From: Pyrinomonadaceae bacterium
GTDB taxonomy: Bacteria > Acidobacteriota > Blastocatellia > Pyrinomonadales > Pyrinomonadaceae
Reading direction: 5' to 3'
Length of the DNA: 35,351 nt
NCBI GenBank assembly: GCA_013003215.1
Contig: JABDKD010000086.1
Coordinates: forward strand, 1-35,351
This document shows positions 15,815 through 24,938 of this stretch, in pieces. The first letter of the stretch is position 1, and each line of letters starts with the position of its first letter. A program made the translations under genes and the position numbers. The notes beneath the pieces were generated by a model. That model was not told where the DNA came from, did no database searches, and saw only the letters and a program-made list of their open reading frames with translations.

Positions 15815-17228
15815 CAGCGGATTGGTCCTGCTTGTTGTTTTTGTGCTTTTTGCATTATATTTCGTGCCATTCTACCCGGAAGGCCGAACCCGGTTTGAGC
15901 TCACAGATTGGGCAACAACCGCCGCCCTGGTCGAAACAAGTTCTTTCGATCTCTCAGAAGTAAAGAAATCCTCGAAAATCGAACTGGAATCTGTAGTAAA
16001 CAGGGAAGGAGGCATATATTCTACTAAAGCCCCGGGCTTGTCCCTTTTTTCAATTCCTGTCTATGTTGTTTCAAAGATCTTTCTGGGAGAGCCTTCACCG
16101 GGAAATGTAAAGATTTATTGGAATATCCACCGGCTTTTACTCTCGGCGTTGCCGCTCTTGATGTTAGGCGGCTGGTTGTACAATCGAGAGGTAGATTCTT
16201 TTTCGCTTGCCGCACTTCTCTTTGTTACACCCGTTTTTGCCTACAGCCTTTTCCTTTACTCACATGTAATCGCTGCGCTACTTGCGTACATGGGTTTCAG
16301 GCTGATTTATGATTATCGGAGAGTAACTCCCGAAACGTGTTTTTCTGCCGCATTTCTGCTCGGGGTCGCTGTTCTTTGCGAGTACGCTGTAATTGTGCCG
16401 TCGATTGTGATCGGTGCCGGACTTCTTTTTACGGACAGCCTCGAGAGATTCCGCCGAATGCTCTTTTTTGCGTCTGGTCTGTTGCCTTCGCTCGTATTGC
16501 TTGTTATTCAGCAATACTTCGTTTTCGGCTCTCCTTTTGCGTTTGTAGACTTCACCTCGATTTCTTATCCGAGTCTCGAAGCCATCTATACCTATTCGAT
16601 AAGCCCCTCCGCCGGACTTCTTTTCTTTTCCCCATTGCTAATTTTTGGGCTGTTTGCATTGTCGAGTCCCGATAGCGCGGGAAGAAACAGGTTTCGCGTC
16701 AAGATCCTGATTATCCTGGTTACCTTTCTTGCGGTTTGCGGTTCTGCGGCCACATTCTCAGGTGAATCGGCAGGTCCACGGTACCTGATCATAATAGTCC
16801 CGTTCCTTCTCGACGCGTTTTTTGACGGCGAAGTAGAGGAGTACCCCAGTTTCTGGAGAGGCTTCTTGTTCTCCGTGTCACTCGTCCTGACCTCGGTTCC
16901 GCTTCTCTCGTACCCGTTTGCACCCACTGCACTTTCGTATCCGCACAATTCCTTTTGGATTCCGCTTTTGACGAGATTTGAACTCTATCCTGCAACGGCC
17001 GCCCAGTTTTACGGTTTTGCGCAGGATTATTGGACGGCGGCACCTATCGGGATATTACTCTTTGCTGTGCTGTTTTTCGTTTGGCGGGACGCGAAACGGC
17101 GGGTGCCATTTGGGGTCGGATTGGCGGGAGGGATCGCGATTGTATGTGCCTATCTCTTCGCGTTTAGTCTCGAGAGCGGCGAAGCAGCTGAATATCTACA
17201 AGAAGTATCCGGTCTTTTTGGTCGGTAG
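15801..17228 (+). CDS. GT-C-like multi-pass membrane protein
   Basis: A 475-residue protein with 10-12 membrane helices. It starts at a GTG (15801) with GAGGAG five nt upstream, inside the end of the lipoprotein gene. The first large loop, FELTDWATTAALVETSSFDL then GGIYSTKAPGLSLFSIPVY, resembles the first extracytoplasmic loop of GT-C glycosyltransferases (ArnT/PMT type), where an acidic residue and a Lys-Pro-Gly-like motif occur. The acceptor and donor are unknown. A transporter or a generic DUF membrane protein is a possible alternative. Coupling to the lipoprotein gene suggests a surface-glycan role (inference). Confidence 0.75.
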   Translation: MERTNSGLVLLVVFVLFALYFVPFYPEGRTRFELTDWATTAALVETSSFDLSEVKKSSKIELESVVNREGGIYSTKAPGLSLFSIPVYVVSKIFLGEPSPGNVKIYWNIHRLLLSALPLLMLGGWLYNREVDSFSLAALLFVTPVFAYSLFLYSHVIAALLAYMGFRLIYDYRRVTPETCFSAAFLLGVAVLCEYAVIVPSIVIGAGLLFTDSLERFRRMLFFASGLLPSLVLLVIQQYFVFGSPFAFVDFTSISYPSLEAIYTYSISPSAGLLFFSPLLIFGLFALSSPDSAGRNRFRVKILIILVTFLAVCGSAATFSGESAGPRYLIIIVPFLLDAFFDGEVEEYPSFWRGFLFSVSLVLTSVPLLSYPFAPTALSYPHNSFWIPLLTRFELYPATAAQFYGFAQDYWTAAPIGILLFAVLFFVWRDAKRRVPFGVGLAGGIAIVCAYLFAFSLESGEAAEYLQEVSGLFGR

Positions 17229-17237
17229 CCGCGAAAT

Positions 17238-17936
17238 TCAATCCGCAATAAATTTATAACCAACGCCTCTAACGGTGACAAGAAATTTTGGTTTTGAAGG
17301 GTTGTCTTCGATGTACTTGCGAAGCCTGACGATAAAGTTGTCGATAGCCCGCGTGTCCGTGTCCTCACTTAAACCCCAGACTTCATCTAGAATCTCCTTT
17401 CTGGACACAGGAACACCCTTATTTCTTATTAAGTGTCGAAGGAGGTTTGCCTCCATTAGGGTAAGGCGAACAGTTTCATCCTTCGCGGAAAGCTCTAGGT
17501 TAGTGAAATCGATCACGCGGCCTTCAAATTCGAAAGATTCTACTGATTCGTGAATAGATGGTTTTCGTGACCATTTCTGCCTTCGAAGCAGTCCTTTTAA
17601 CCGCGCCAAAAAGATCTCGAGTTCGAAGGGTTTGGGAAGGTAGTCATCCGCACCGGACGCGAATCCTTCGAGTACGTCCTCGGGATGTCCCCTTGCAGTG
17701 AGCATCAAAATGGGAGTGAAGTTATCAGATTCGCGAAGATTTTGTGCGACTTTGAATCCATTTACTTTCGGAAGCATTACATCGAGGACGATTCCGTCGA
17801 AGCTCTCTTTCGACAGGATTTCGAGCGCCGCCTTACCGTCCTCAGCAACAGTGGTTTCGAATCCCTCAGATTCGAGATTAAACCTAAGTCCGTCGGCTAT
17901 ATGAGTCTCGTCTTCGACGATCAGAATACGTGTCAT
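17238..17936 (-). CDS. OmpR/PhoB-family response regulator
   Basis: A two-component DNA-binding regulator of 232 residues. The receiver domain holds the acidic pocket (VEDE at 7-10), phospho-acceptor Asp52 in IVLDVMLPKVNG, and Lys102 in LPKPFEL. A winged-helix domain follows, with the OmpR-type pattern LLRHLIRNKG, VSRKEIL and AIDNFIVRLRKYI. No histidine kinase is adjacent. Instead it lies 26 nt after the Ser/Thr kinase gene on the same strand, separated by a hairpin. Its kinase may be the orphan at 24019, or the Ser/Thr kinase may act on it; neither is shown by sequence. Confidence 0.93.
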   Translation of the reverse strand: MTRILIVEDETHIADGLRFNLESEGFETTVAEDGKAALEILSKESFDGIVLDVMLPKVNGFKVAQNLRESDNFTPILMLTARGHPEDVLEGFASGADDYLPKPFELEIFLARLKGLLRRQKWSRKPSIHESVESFEFEGRVIDFTNLELSAKDETVRLTLMEANLLRHLIRNKGVPVSRKEILDEVWGLSEDTDTRAIDNFIVRLRKYIEDNPSKPKFLVTVRGVGYKFIAD

Positions 17937-17953
17937 TAGTAATTCAAGCGAAC

Positions 17954-17978
17954 CAGCCTGATTCAGGGGACCAGGCTG
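17954..17978. promoter_or_regulatory. Hairpin between the Ser/Thr kinase gene and the response regulator gene
   Basis: CAGCCTG (17954-17960) pairs perfectly with CAGGCTG (17972-17978) and spans the kinase stop codon. No U tract follows in the minus direction, so it is more likely an mRNA processing or attenuating hairpin than a terminator. Confidence 0.45.
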
Positions 17979-20779
17979 TCGAGTTCGGAGGTCCAGTTTG
18001 TAACAACGTGAAGGTAGGTCGGGAAGATGCCCCGCTCTGTTTTCACCATCAGCAGTTTGTCGTTATTAGGCGAAACATCGAACATAGCACGATACTGGCC
18101 CTCAAACAGCTTAGTTTCTTTGCCGGGTTTTAGCCCACCGGAAGTGTTGATACTTGTGACGAAAGTCTTGCTGGGTGTCCTTGAATAGAGGGACTTTGAG
18201 TCCCGCGAAAAGACGGGGTACATGCCGGTCTGTTCCGTCATAAGTTTCCGGGGCCCTTCGGTTTTCCAGGGAATCGCAAAGATCTGGGTCTTACCGGACT
18301 CGACCGAGAAATATGCTATCCATTTTCCGTCAGGTGAAAAACGGGGCATATCGTTGGTGAACTTGTTCTCCACGATGGAAGTCAGTTTACCCGAATCTAT
18401 ATCCACTACTCCAATATTTCCACGGGTTCTTGAGGGAAAATAAGCAAGTGCGATTATGTTCTCGGTCGGGTGGATTGAATTTGGCCTGATCTGGACATCA
18501 GAACTGTAGATTTCCTCCGTGGAGCCTGACCCATCAGCTTTCTTACGGTAGATCTTCCAGGTGTTGTCTTTCTCAACAGTGAACAAAACGGAATCCCCGT
18601 CCGGAGCCCAAATCGGGTAGCTTGCATTACCATCAGACGAAAGACGGACACCGCGTGTTGACCCAAACTCCCTTACCCATATGTCACCATCGATCGTAAG
18701 AGCAACTGATTTTGCATCAGGAGAAATCCTCGGTGCTCCGAAATTCTTCTTGTCCGGAAGCGCGGGTTCTTCATTCCCCTGTTTGTCTACCCAAACGAGC
18801 GAGCTGTCGTTTTGCGGCATCGACGGCATGTACAATAATGTCCCGTTTTCGGCGACGCTTATCAATGGAAAGAATGAGAAGATTCCTTCTAAAACCTGCT
18901 TTGGTTCACTGGTGAGCTTCAGGCTTGCCGGATCGAATCTTCCGGCAAAAACGTGCTCATCGCGTGTAAAGAAGATCCGGCCGTCTGCGAAATTTGCATA
19001 GGTGCCTTCCGCTATGCCCTCGACATACTTCCAACTGTTTCCAGCGGCAGAATAGACCGCGATCTTCTTTGTGTTGTTGGCGTCGACTGTAAAAACGAAG
19101 TCCTTACCATTCGGTAAGAAGTGAGGTTCGTAATGTGACCGCTCCCCTTTTTCTTTGTTCAGAGAGGTAACACGCCTTACTTCGCCACCGTCACTGCTGA
19201 CGATCGATAGTCCGTCTTTTTCCGAGAAGACGATATTGCCTGAGACACCCCAGTCGATCCCTGAAACAGGGCGGCAGTCGGTGCAGATCGTTACCGGATT
19301 ACCGCCTTCTATCGGAACCTTGCGAACCCCCTTGTTGGCCCACAAAAATCCGACCCATCGACCGTCCGGTGAAATAAACGGGTCATTCGCTCCTTCCGTG
19401 CCGCGAATAAGGCTCGATTCGTAACTGTCCAGCCGGCGGAGTCTGAGCACTCGCTTGTCATTGAGTTTGGCTGCAAAAACAACGCTTCGTCCATCGGGCA
19501 AAAGGCGTGCATCGGTCAGGTTGAATAAATCACCGTCATGAAGGTGAAGATTGAAACGCCCGACTTCGCCTCCTGAATCAAAAGCGAAGAATGCAATGTA
19601 TGCCAGCCCGGAGATTAACCCCAACAGTATCATTCCGGCTGCTGCTGCAAGGGGTTTTGTCCAACTACGACGTGTCGTGCTTCGAGCCGCCGGTTGGCTG
19701 AGTGCCGCTCCTGACCCGAGCGCAGAATTCACTTCGCTTAGGATTACACGCACCTCATCCATTGACTGATAACGGTTTTGCGGATTTTTTTCCAGACACT
19801 TCATGATCAAACGGGCAACCAGTGCCGGCACATCGGGCCGTAATTCTGCTACGCCGGTTGGCTGTTTGGTCAGCAAATCGCTGATAATCGAAGCGTAATT
19901 GTCTCCTTTGAAAGGCTTCTCACCGGTAATCGCCTCGTACATTATTACGCCCAGAGAAAAAATGTCCGTCCGGTTGTCCGATCCCTTTCCTTCCGCCTGT
20001 TCTGGTGCCATGTAGGCCGGAGTACCCAAGACCTGCCCGGTCTTTGTAAGACTGAGCGTCGAGGCCTCGTTTTCACTGGGACGGTCAATTCTGGCGAGAC
20101 CGAAATCGAGAATCTTTGGATTGCCCGATTCCGTGATCATGATGTTGTTGGGTTTGATATCTCTGTGGATCACGCCCTTGCTGTGCGCATGTGAAAGTGC
20201 GTCAGCAAGCGAAACGAACCAACCGAGGAACGAGCGAAGGTCGACACCGCCCGGGGGGATAAGCTCCGAAAGTGCCCGGCCTTCTACGTATTCCATCGTG
20301 ATGAAATACCGCGGTTCGCCTGTTTCTTCAACAGAGTAAACAGTCGCGACGTTCGGGTGATTGAGAGTCGCCGCCGCTTTCGCTTCCGTCTGAAAGCGCT
20401 TGACGTGCTCCTTTCTGCGGGTAAATGAATCCGGAAGGGTTTTGATTGCGATTGAGCGGTTTAGCTTGGAATCTTTAGCAAGGTAAACCTTGCCCATCCC
20501 CCCTGAACCTAGAACCGAGATGATCTCGTAGTGCTCAATTCTGTTTCCGCTCAACGTAAGATCGTGAGCTTCATCAAGGAGGTGCGCCGCATCGCTTGCA
20601 GCATTCCCATCGATAAAAGTACCGGCCTTATCATCAGCAGCAATCAGTGTTTCGACCTGTCCGCGCAATGATTCGTCATCGGCGCATGCTTTGTCGAGGT
20701 AGTCTCTTCTCTCGGACTCATCGAGATCCAGAGCCGATTGAAAGATCTTGTTTATCTCTTGCCAACGTTCGGGGGTCAT
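17963..20779 (-). CDS. Ser/Thr protein kinase with C-terminal PD40/TolB-like propeller
   Basis: A 938-residue membrane-anchored sensor kinase. The cytoplasmic N-terminus (1-80) is a short helical segment found in acidobacterial kinases. The PknB-like kinase domain (84-350) is intact: glycine loop GSGGMG (91-96), ATP-binding Lys113, HRDIKPNN (205-212), DFG (225-227) and APE (258-260). One membrane helix lies at about 376-400. The remaining 540 residues are a periplasmic propeller of WD40/PD40 blades, seen as repeated FSPDGK-, RISPDAK- and PIWAPDG-type motifs. Its ATG overlaps the sigma factor stop by four bases (ATGA). The propeller probably senses an envelope ligand; no ligand is evident. Confidence 0.93.
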   Translation of the reverse strand: MTPERWQEINKIFQSALDLDESERRDYLDKACADDESLRGQVETLIAADDKAGTFIDGNAASDAAHLLDEAHDLTLSGNRIEHYEIISVLGSGGMGKVYLAKDSKLNRSIAIKTLPDSFTRRKEHVKRFQTEAKAAATLNHPNVATVYSVEETGEPRYFITMEYVEGRALSELIPPGGVDLRSFLGWFVSLADALSHAHSKGVIHRDIKPNNIMITESGNPKILDFGLARIDRPSENEASTLSLTKTGQVLGTPAYMAPEQAEGKGSDNRTDIFSLGVIMYEAITGEKPFKGDNYASIISDLLTKQPTGVAELRPDVPALVARLIMKCLEKNPQNRYQSMDEVRVILSEVNSALGSGAALSQPAARSTTRRSWTKPLAAAAGMILLGLISGLAYIAFFAFDSGGEVGRFNLHLHDGDLFNLTDARLLPDGRSVVFAAKLNDKRVLRLRRLDSYESSLIRGTEGANDPFISPDGRWVGFLWANKGVRKVPIEGGNPVTICTDCRPVSGIDWGVSGNIVFSEKDGLSIVSSDGGEVRRVTSLNKEKGERSHYEPHFLPNGKDFVFTVDANNTKKIAVYSAAGNSWKYVEGIAEGTYANFADGRIFFTRDEHVFAGRFDPASLKLTSEPKQVLEGIFSFFPLISVAENGTLLYMPSMPQNDSSLVWVDKQGNEEPALPDKKNFGAPRISPDAKSVALTIDGDIWVREFGSTRGVRLSSDGNASYPIWAPDGDSVLFTVEKDNTWKIYRKKADGSGSTEEIYSSDVQIRPNSIHPTENIIALAYFPSRTRGNIGVVDIDSGKLTSIVENKFTNDMPRFSPDGKWIAYFSVESGKTQIFAIPWKTEGPRKLMTEQTGMYPVFSRDSKSLYSRTPSKTFVTSINTSGGLKPGKETKLFEGQYRAMFDVSPNNDKLLMVKTERGIFPTYLHVVTNWTSELDSLVP

Positions 20780-21345
20780 TCCTTGCTCAAATCAAGATAA
20801 AGCCACGCACGTGCCGCGCTCCATTCACGACGTACCGTTCGGGCCGAAATATCCATGGCCGTCCCGATCTCTTCTTCGGTCAAGCCACCGAAATACTTCA
20901 TCTCCACGATCTTTGCCTGACGAGGACTTAATTCCTCCAGTCGGTTCAATGCATCGTCCAGGGCTAGAAGCTCGTTCTCCTTTTTAACCGCAACCGGAAG
21001 CATCTCGTCGTAGGTCACCTGGATCTCGTCGCCGCCTCGTTTCTTACTGTTTTTCGCACGGGCAAAGTCTATTAGAACTCTTCGCATCAGTTGTGACGAC
21101 ATAGCAAAAAAATGTGCGCGGTTTTGCCAGCGTACCCGGCTCGAGTCAATGAGGCGCACGTAAGCCTCATTTACCAGCGCCGTAGCCTGAAGAGTATGGC
21201 CGGGTTTTTGATTCTTCATATGGTATCCGGCCAGTTTCTTTAACTCACTGTAAACAAAGGGCATAAGGCGTTCCAAGGCCGTCTCGTCGCCTTCGCCCCA
21301 GGCGAGAAGTAACTGGGTGATTTCATGCGTGGCTGGTTCACTCAT
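20776..21345 (-). CDS. ECF-type sigma factor (Sig-70_X6-like)
   Basis: A 189-residue RNA polymerase sigma factor of the acidobacterial/planctomycete ECF type. Region 2 is seen in MPFVYSELKKLAGYHMKNQ and ATALVNEAYVRLID, then WQNRAHFFAMSSQLMRRVLI. Region 4 is LSPRQAKIVEMKYFGGLTEE with the helix-turn-helix up to RTVRREWSAARAWL. No anti-sigma gene is present. The gene overlaps the downstream Ser/Thr kinase by four bases, and pairs of this kind are common in Acidobacteriota, where the kinase is thought to control the sigma factor by phosphorylation. Confidence 0.93.
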   Translation of the reverse strand: MSEPATHEITQLLLAWGEGDETALERLMPFVYSELKKLAGYHMKNQKPGHTLQATALVNEAYVRLIDSSRVRWQNRAHFFAMSSQLMRRVLIDFARAKNSKKRGGDEIQVTYDEMLPVAVKKENELLALDDALNRLEELSPRQAKIVEMKYFGGLTEEEIGTAMDISARTVRREWSAARAWLYLDLSKE

Positions 21346-21527
21346 CTGCGGAACCTAAACTGAAAGCCGGAAACCGGTATCTGTAGCCGTAAAGTCTATC
21401 ACAACCTATATTTCCGGATTAATAAATGCGCACGCATTAAGTTCGTTTGTCCCAATTGTCATTTGTAATACGTCTCTATGATCGAACGGCTCAATTTGAG
21501 CCAATTATTACCAAGGAGACAGGAATC

Positions 21528-22571
21528 ATGACGCATACACTAAAACCAAAAACTTTGAGCTATATTCTCACCGGCATCCTCCCGGTTATCCTGCTTTTAA
21601 CGGGGAATTGGGTGTTGGCGCAGAAACTTAGGATGCAGGATACGGAAACACGACCGGTGCTAAGCCAGCAGGACGCACTATTTGACTTTGACGGTGACGG
21701 AAAGACTGATATCTCGATATACCGATATTCGGAAGGTGAATGGTGGTCGCTCAACTCCAATGGCGGCAATTCGGCAACCAAATTTGGCACGCAAAACGAC
21801 TATCCCCTGGCCGACGATTTCACAGGTGATGGTGTGACAGACAGGGCGTTCTTCAGGTTTTCAACAGGCGAATGGTTTGTGCTCAGATCTGAGGACCATT
21901 CTTATTACTCTTTTCCCTTTGGCACAAACAATGACTTTCCATTCACCGGCGATTTCGACGGTGATGGAAAGGCCGATCCGGGTTTGTTTCGAAGTCTCAA
22001 CGGTCCCGGGCCGAGCACCTATTATATAAAACTCTCGTCAGGCGGAGTAAGGATCGAACAGTTCGGGTCAGCCGGTGACCAAACTTACACGAGTGATTAT
22101 GACGGGGACGGAAAAGACGATCTCGCGATATACAGGTCTCAGGATGCGGAATGGTGGATCAAGGAGAGCTCCACGGGCATCGTTCGTGTCTATAAGTTCG
22201 GTATCGAAGAAGGAAGTGTTCTGGCTCAAAGTGATCATAACCTGGGGGGCGGTTCTTTCTCTTATCCGATACCGGCAGATTACACGGGTGACGGAAAGAC
22301 CGATGTCGCGTACTTCACGAATCAGGGTGAGTGGTATGTACTCCGAAGCGAAGACGAGTCATATTATTCATTTCCATTCGGGACGGATCAGGATTTTCCG
22401 CTACTAGGTGATTACGATGGCGACGGGAGGGCAGATCCGGGCGTCTTAAGACCCACGAACAACACCTGGTACCTGCTACAGTCCACCGAAGGATTCAAAG
22501 CTGTTACATTCGGTGATATTGACGGTTCTACTGACATACCTTTATCAGCCTACAGGACCGGGATCCTTTAA
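21528..22571 (+). CDS. Exported VCBS/FG-GAP repeat protein
   Basis: A 347-residue secreted protein. The ATG at 21528 has AAGGAG 9 nt upstream; a longer in-frame start at 21447 lacks this. A signal peptide (residues 1-32) ends VLAQ. The mature part has about six repeats centred on D-(F/Y)-(D/T)-G-D-G-x-x-D (near residues 51, 95, 141, 188, 250 and 293), each followed by an aromatic and W-rich strand such as GEWWSL or NTWYLL. Calcium-binding beta-propeller blades of this kind are common in Acidobacteriota exported proteins; the ligand is unknown. A strong terminator follows. Confidence 0.88.
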   Translation: MTHTLKPKTLSYILTGILPVILLLTGNWVLAQKLRMQDTETRPVLSQQDALFDFDGDGKTDISIYRYSEGEWWSLNSNGGNSATKFGTQNDYPLADDFTGDGVTDRAFFRFSTGEWFVLRSEDHSYYSFPFGTNNDFPFTGDFDGDGKADPGLFRSLNGPGPSTYYIKLSSGGVRIEQFGSAGDQTYTSDYDGDGKDDLAIYRSQDAEWWIKESSTGIVRVYKFGIEEGSVLAQSDHNLGGGSFSYPIPADYTGDGKTDVAYFTNQGEWYVLRSEDESYYSFPFGTDQDFPLLGDYDGDGRADPGVLRPTNNTWYLLQSTEGFKAVTFGDIDGSTDIPLSAYRTGIL

Positions 22572-22591
22572 AAAAACGCATCTTTTGAGGG

Positions 22592-22628
22592 AGAAAGGGA
22601 CAGCGGTCGGCCGTCCCTTCTCTTTTGT
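22592..22628 (+). terminator. Rho-independent terminator after the VCBS-repeat gene
   Basis: GAGAAAGGGAC pairs with GTCCCTTCTC around a GC-rich loop and is followed by TTTTGTT. It lies about 20 nt past the stop codon. Confidence 0.8.
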
Positions 22629-22767
22629 TAACTTGTTGAATCAAAGAGTTTTATCGAATTCCACTTCGTCCAGATAAAGTCTGTCATTTTTTTGTCCCCT
22701 TCCTCGTCCCTTTTACGTCTTTCTAGTTGACGCAATTAAGTAATTCATAAATTAGGAGAAACAAAAA

Positions 22768-23847
22768 ATGAGTACAGGAACACAAGCAGCAATGATAAAC
22801 GAAGAGAATTTGCACGCGCTTCTCGGCCAATTTGTTGGCGACCTTGGCGCAACACTTTCAGCCGGAAGTATTGTTATCGGTCATGAACTTGGTCTTTACA
22901 AAGCGATGGCCGAAGCGGGCAAGCCCTTGAATTCAGAGGAACTCGCAGCACAAACGGATACCCGTGAGCGTTACGTAAGGGAATGGTTAAACTCCCAGGC
23001 GGCAAGCGGATATGTCGAGTATGATGCAGAGTCGGGGCGCTATTACATGACGCCCGAACAGACGTTTGTGATGACCGACGAATCGAGTGCGGCGTATCTG
23101 CCGGGAGCATTCATTCTCGCTACTTCGACACTCAAAGCGACCGACAAAATTGCCGAAAGATTCAAATCAGGCGAAGGTCTCGGATGGCATGAACACGATA
23201 AAGGTGTCTTCTGCGGAACTGAGCTCTTTTTCAGACCAGGTTATGGTGCGCATCTTGTAGCTGACTGGATTCCTGCCCTGGACGGGGTTGAAGAAAAGCT
23301 AAAAGCAGGCGGGAAAGTAGCTGACGTTGGGTGCGGACACGGTGCCTCGACGATTCTCATGGCGAAGGCCTATCCGAACTCGGAATTCTACGCATTTGAC
23401 TACCATGCGGGTTCCATTGAAATCGCTCGCCAAAAGGCTGAAGAAGCGGGCGTTGCGGACAGGATTACATTTGAGGCTATCGACTCGAAACACTTCACGG
23501 GCGAAGGCTATGACCTCGTTTGCACCTTTGATTGTCTCCACGACATGGGTGATCCCGTTGGGGCGTCAAAGCATATCAAAGAGTCTCTGAGCGAAGGCGG
23601 ATCATGGTTGATCGTGGAGCCGTATGCAGGTGACACACCTGAGAGCAACCACAACCCGGTCGGTCGTATTTACTACTCGGCATCGACAATGATCTGCACT
23701 CCGGCATCGTTGGCCCAGGAAGTAGGCGCTGCACTTGGCGCACAGGCGGGAGAACAGCGGCTGCGTGAAGTGGTAACGGAAGGCGGTTTCGAAACCCTTC
23801 GCAGGGCCACGGAAACGCCATTCAACATTATTCTCGAAGCTAGGTAG
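22768..23847 (+). CDS. Class I SAM-dependent methyltransferase with N-terminal winged helix
   Basis: A 359-residue enzyme resembling the Rv2258c group. The N-terminal 90 residues look like a winged-helix dimerisation domain (GLYKAMAEAGKPLNSEELAA, then RERYVREWLNSQAASGYVEY). The Rossmann methyltransferase domain follows with motif I VADVGCGHGAS near residue 186, then FYAFDYHAGSIEIAR and FDCLHDMGDP, where the DCLHD stretch is usual for this group. It starts behind AGGAG 9-13 nt upstream. The gene is a single transcription unit ended by a terminator. Substrate unknown. Confidence 0.9.
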   Translation: MSTGTQAAMINEENLHALLGQFVGDLGATLSAGSIVIGHELGLYKAMAEAGKPLNSEELAAQTDTRERYVREWLNSQAASGYVEYDAESGRYYMTPEQTFVMTDESSAAYLPGAFILATSTLKATDKIAERFKSGEGLGWHEHDKGVFCGTELFFRPGYGAHLVADWIPALDGVEEKLKAGGKVADVGCGHGASTILMAKAYPNSEFYAFDYHAGSIEIARQKAEEAGVADRITFEAIDSKHFTGEGYDLVCTFDCLHDMGDPVGASKHIKESLSEGGSWLIVEPYAGDTPESNHNPVGRIYYSASTMICTPASLAQEVGAALGAQAGEQRLREVVTEGGFETLRRATETPFNIILEAR

Positions 23848-23869
23848 GCAAAATCGAGCTTCAGTACTC

Positions 23870-23898
23870 GGGTCGCCGGCGACGGCGGCCCTTTTTTT
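23870..23898 (+). terminator. Rho-independent terminator after the methyltransferase gene
   Basis: GGGTCGCCG and CGGCGGCCC form a GC-rich stem, followed by a run of T (CTTTTTTTA) 22 nt after the stop codon. Confidence 0.85.
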
Positions 23899-24018
23899 AT
23901 TGACCAAGAAGATAGGGGTTCGCGTCAAATGTCCCGCGGACGAAATGGATAATTGATAATGAAAAATGGAGGATGTCTGGAAAACTAGACATGCATGGCG
24001 CAGAAATCGGTTCGAAAT

Positions 24019-24924
24019 CTACTCGGGGGAATCAGCCTTTTTCTTGATCGGCAGCCTGACTGTAAAGGTGCTGCCAAAACCGATTCCCCGGCTTTTGGCA
24101 AAAACCTTTCCGCCATGCTTTTTTATTATCGACTCAACGATATATAAGCCGAGTCCGGTACCTTTGGTGTTGTCAGCGGATTCATTCGGCACGCGATAAA
24201 AACGACGAAAGACTCTCCTTACCTCAGAGGCCGGGATTCCATAGCCGTTGTCCTTTACGTAAATATCGATCCAGCCTCCGGTTCTGACTCTTCCCCGCAC
24301 CGAAATATTAATCTCATCGTTTGAATACTTGACCGCATTGTCCAGCAAGTTTCCAAAAGCGGTCTTGAGTTCGCTCAAATCACCTTCCACAGTAATGTCG
24401 TTGTCAAAATCGCCCACAACGATTTCTTCTTTGACAAGGTTGTACCGGGATCGGACCACTCGAACAGATTCCGCGATCAATTCTGCAATCTTTACATCGG
24501 AATAATTCAGTTCGCGTTTTTTCTCACGTGTTCTACTAGCCTGGAGTACCTGCTCAACCGTGTTCAAAAGCCGGTCGCTGTCCGAGAGCATTACATCGTA
24601 GAATTCCCGGCGTTTTTCCTCAGGTAGATCGCGTGTCTTTACTGTTTCCAGGTAAAGCTTGATAGAGGCGATTGGTGTCTTCAGTTCGTGGGTCATCGCG
24701 TTGAGAAACGCGTTTTGCTGCTCGTTTCGACGTATTTCACGAACAAGAAAAGTGGTGTTTAGGACCAATCCGGTGATTATCGCCGCGAAGAATATGATGC
24801 CGAACACAAGCATCGCAATCTGTTGTAGGTTCAGGAGTATCCAGCCGACCTGCAGCGCGATCGCAAAAAGGATAAGGCAGATCCCGAATACTACGAAAAA
24901 AATTGTCGATTTACGGCGACGCAC
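24019..24924 (-). CDS. Sensor histidine kinase, two-TM, no separate sensor domain
   Basis: A 301-residue two-component kinase. Two hydrophobic helices (roughly 8-30 and 36-60) are joined by a very short loop, so there is no periplasmic sensor. The DHp domain has the phospho-acceptor His79 in NAMTHELKTPIASIKLYL. The ATPase domain has the N box FGNLLDNAVKYS, G1 VKDNGYGIP and G2 GTGLGLYIVESIIKKHGG. It lies alone with no response regulator beside it; the OmpR-type regulator at 17238 is a candidate partner but is 6 kb away. A heptad repeat array lies 15 nt upstream of its start. Confidence 0.93.
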   Translation of the reverse strand: MRRRKSTIFFVVFGICLILFAIALQVGWILLNLQQIAMLVFGIIFFAAIITGLVLNTTFLVREIRRNEQQNAFLNAMTHELKTPIASIKLYLETVKTRDLPEEKRREFYDVMLSDSDRLLNTVEQVLQASRTREKKRELNYSDVKIAELIAESVRVVRSRYNLVKEEIVVGDFDNDITVEGDLSELKTAFGNLLDNAVKYSNDEINISVRGRVRTGGWIDIYVKDNGYGIPASEVRRVFRRFYRVPNESADNTKGTGLGLYIVESIIKKHGGKVFAKSRGIGFGSTFTVRLPIKKKADSPE

Positions 24925-24938
24925 CCCGGTAGTTTAAG

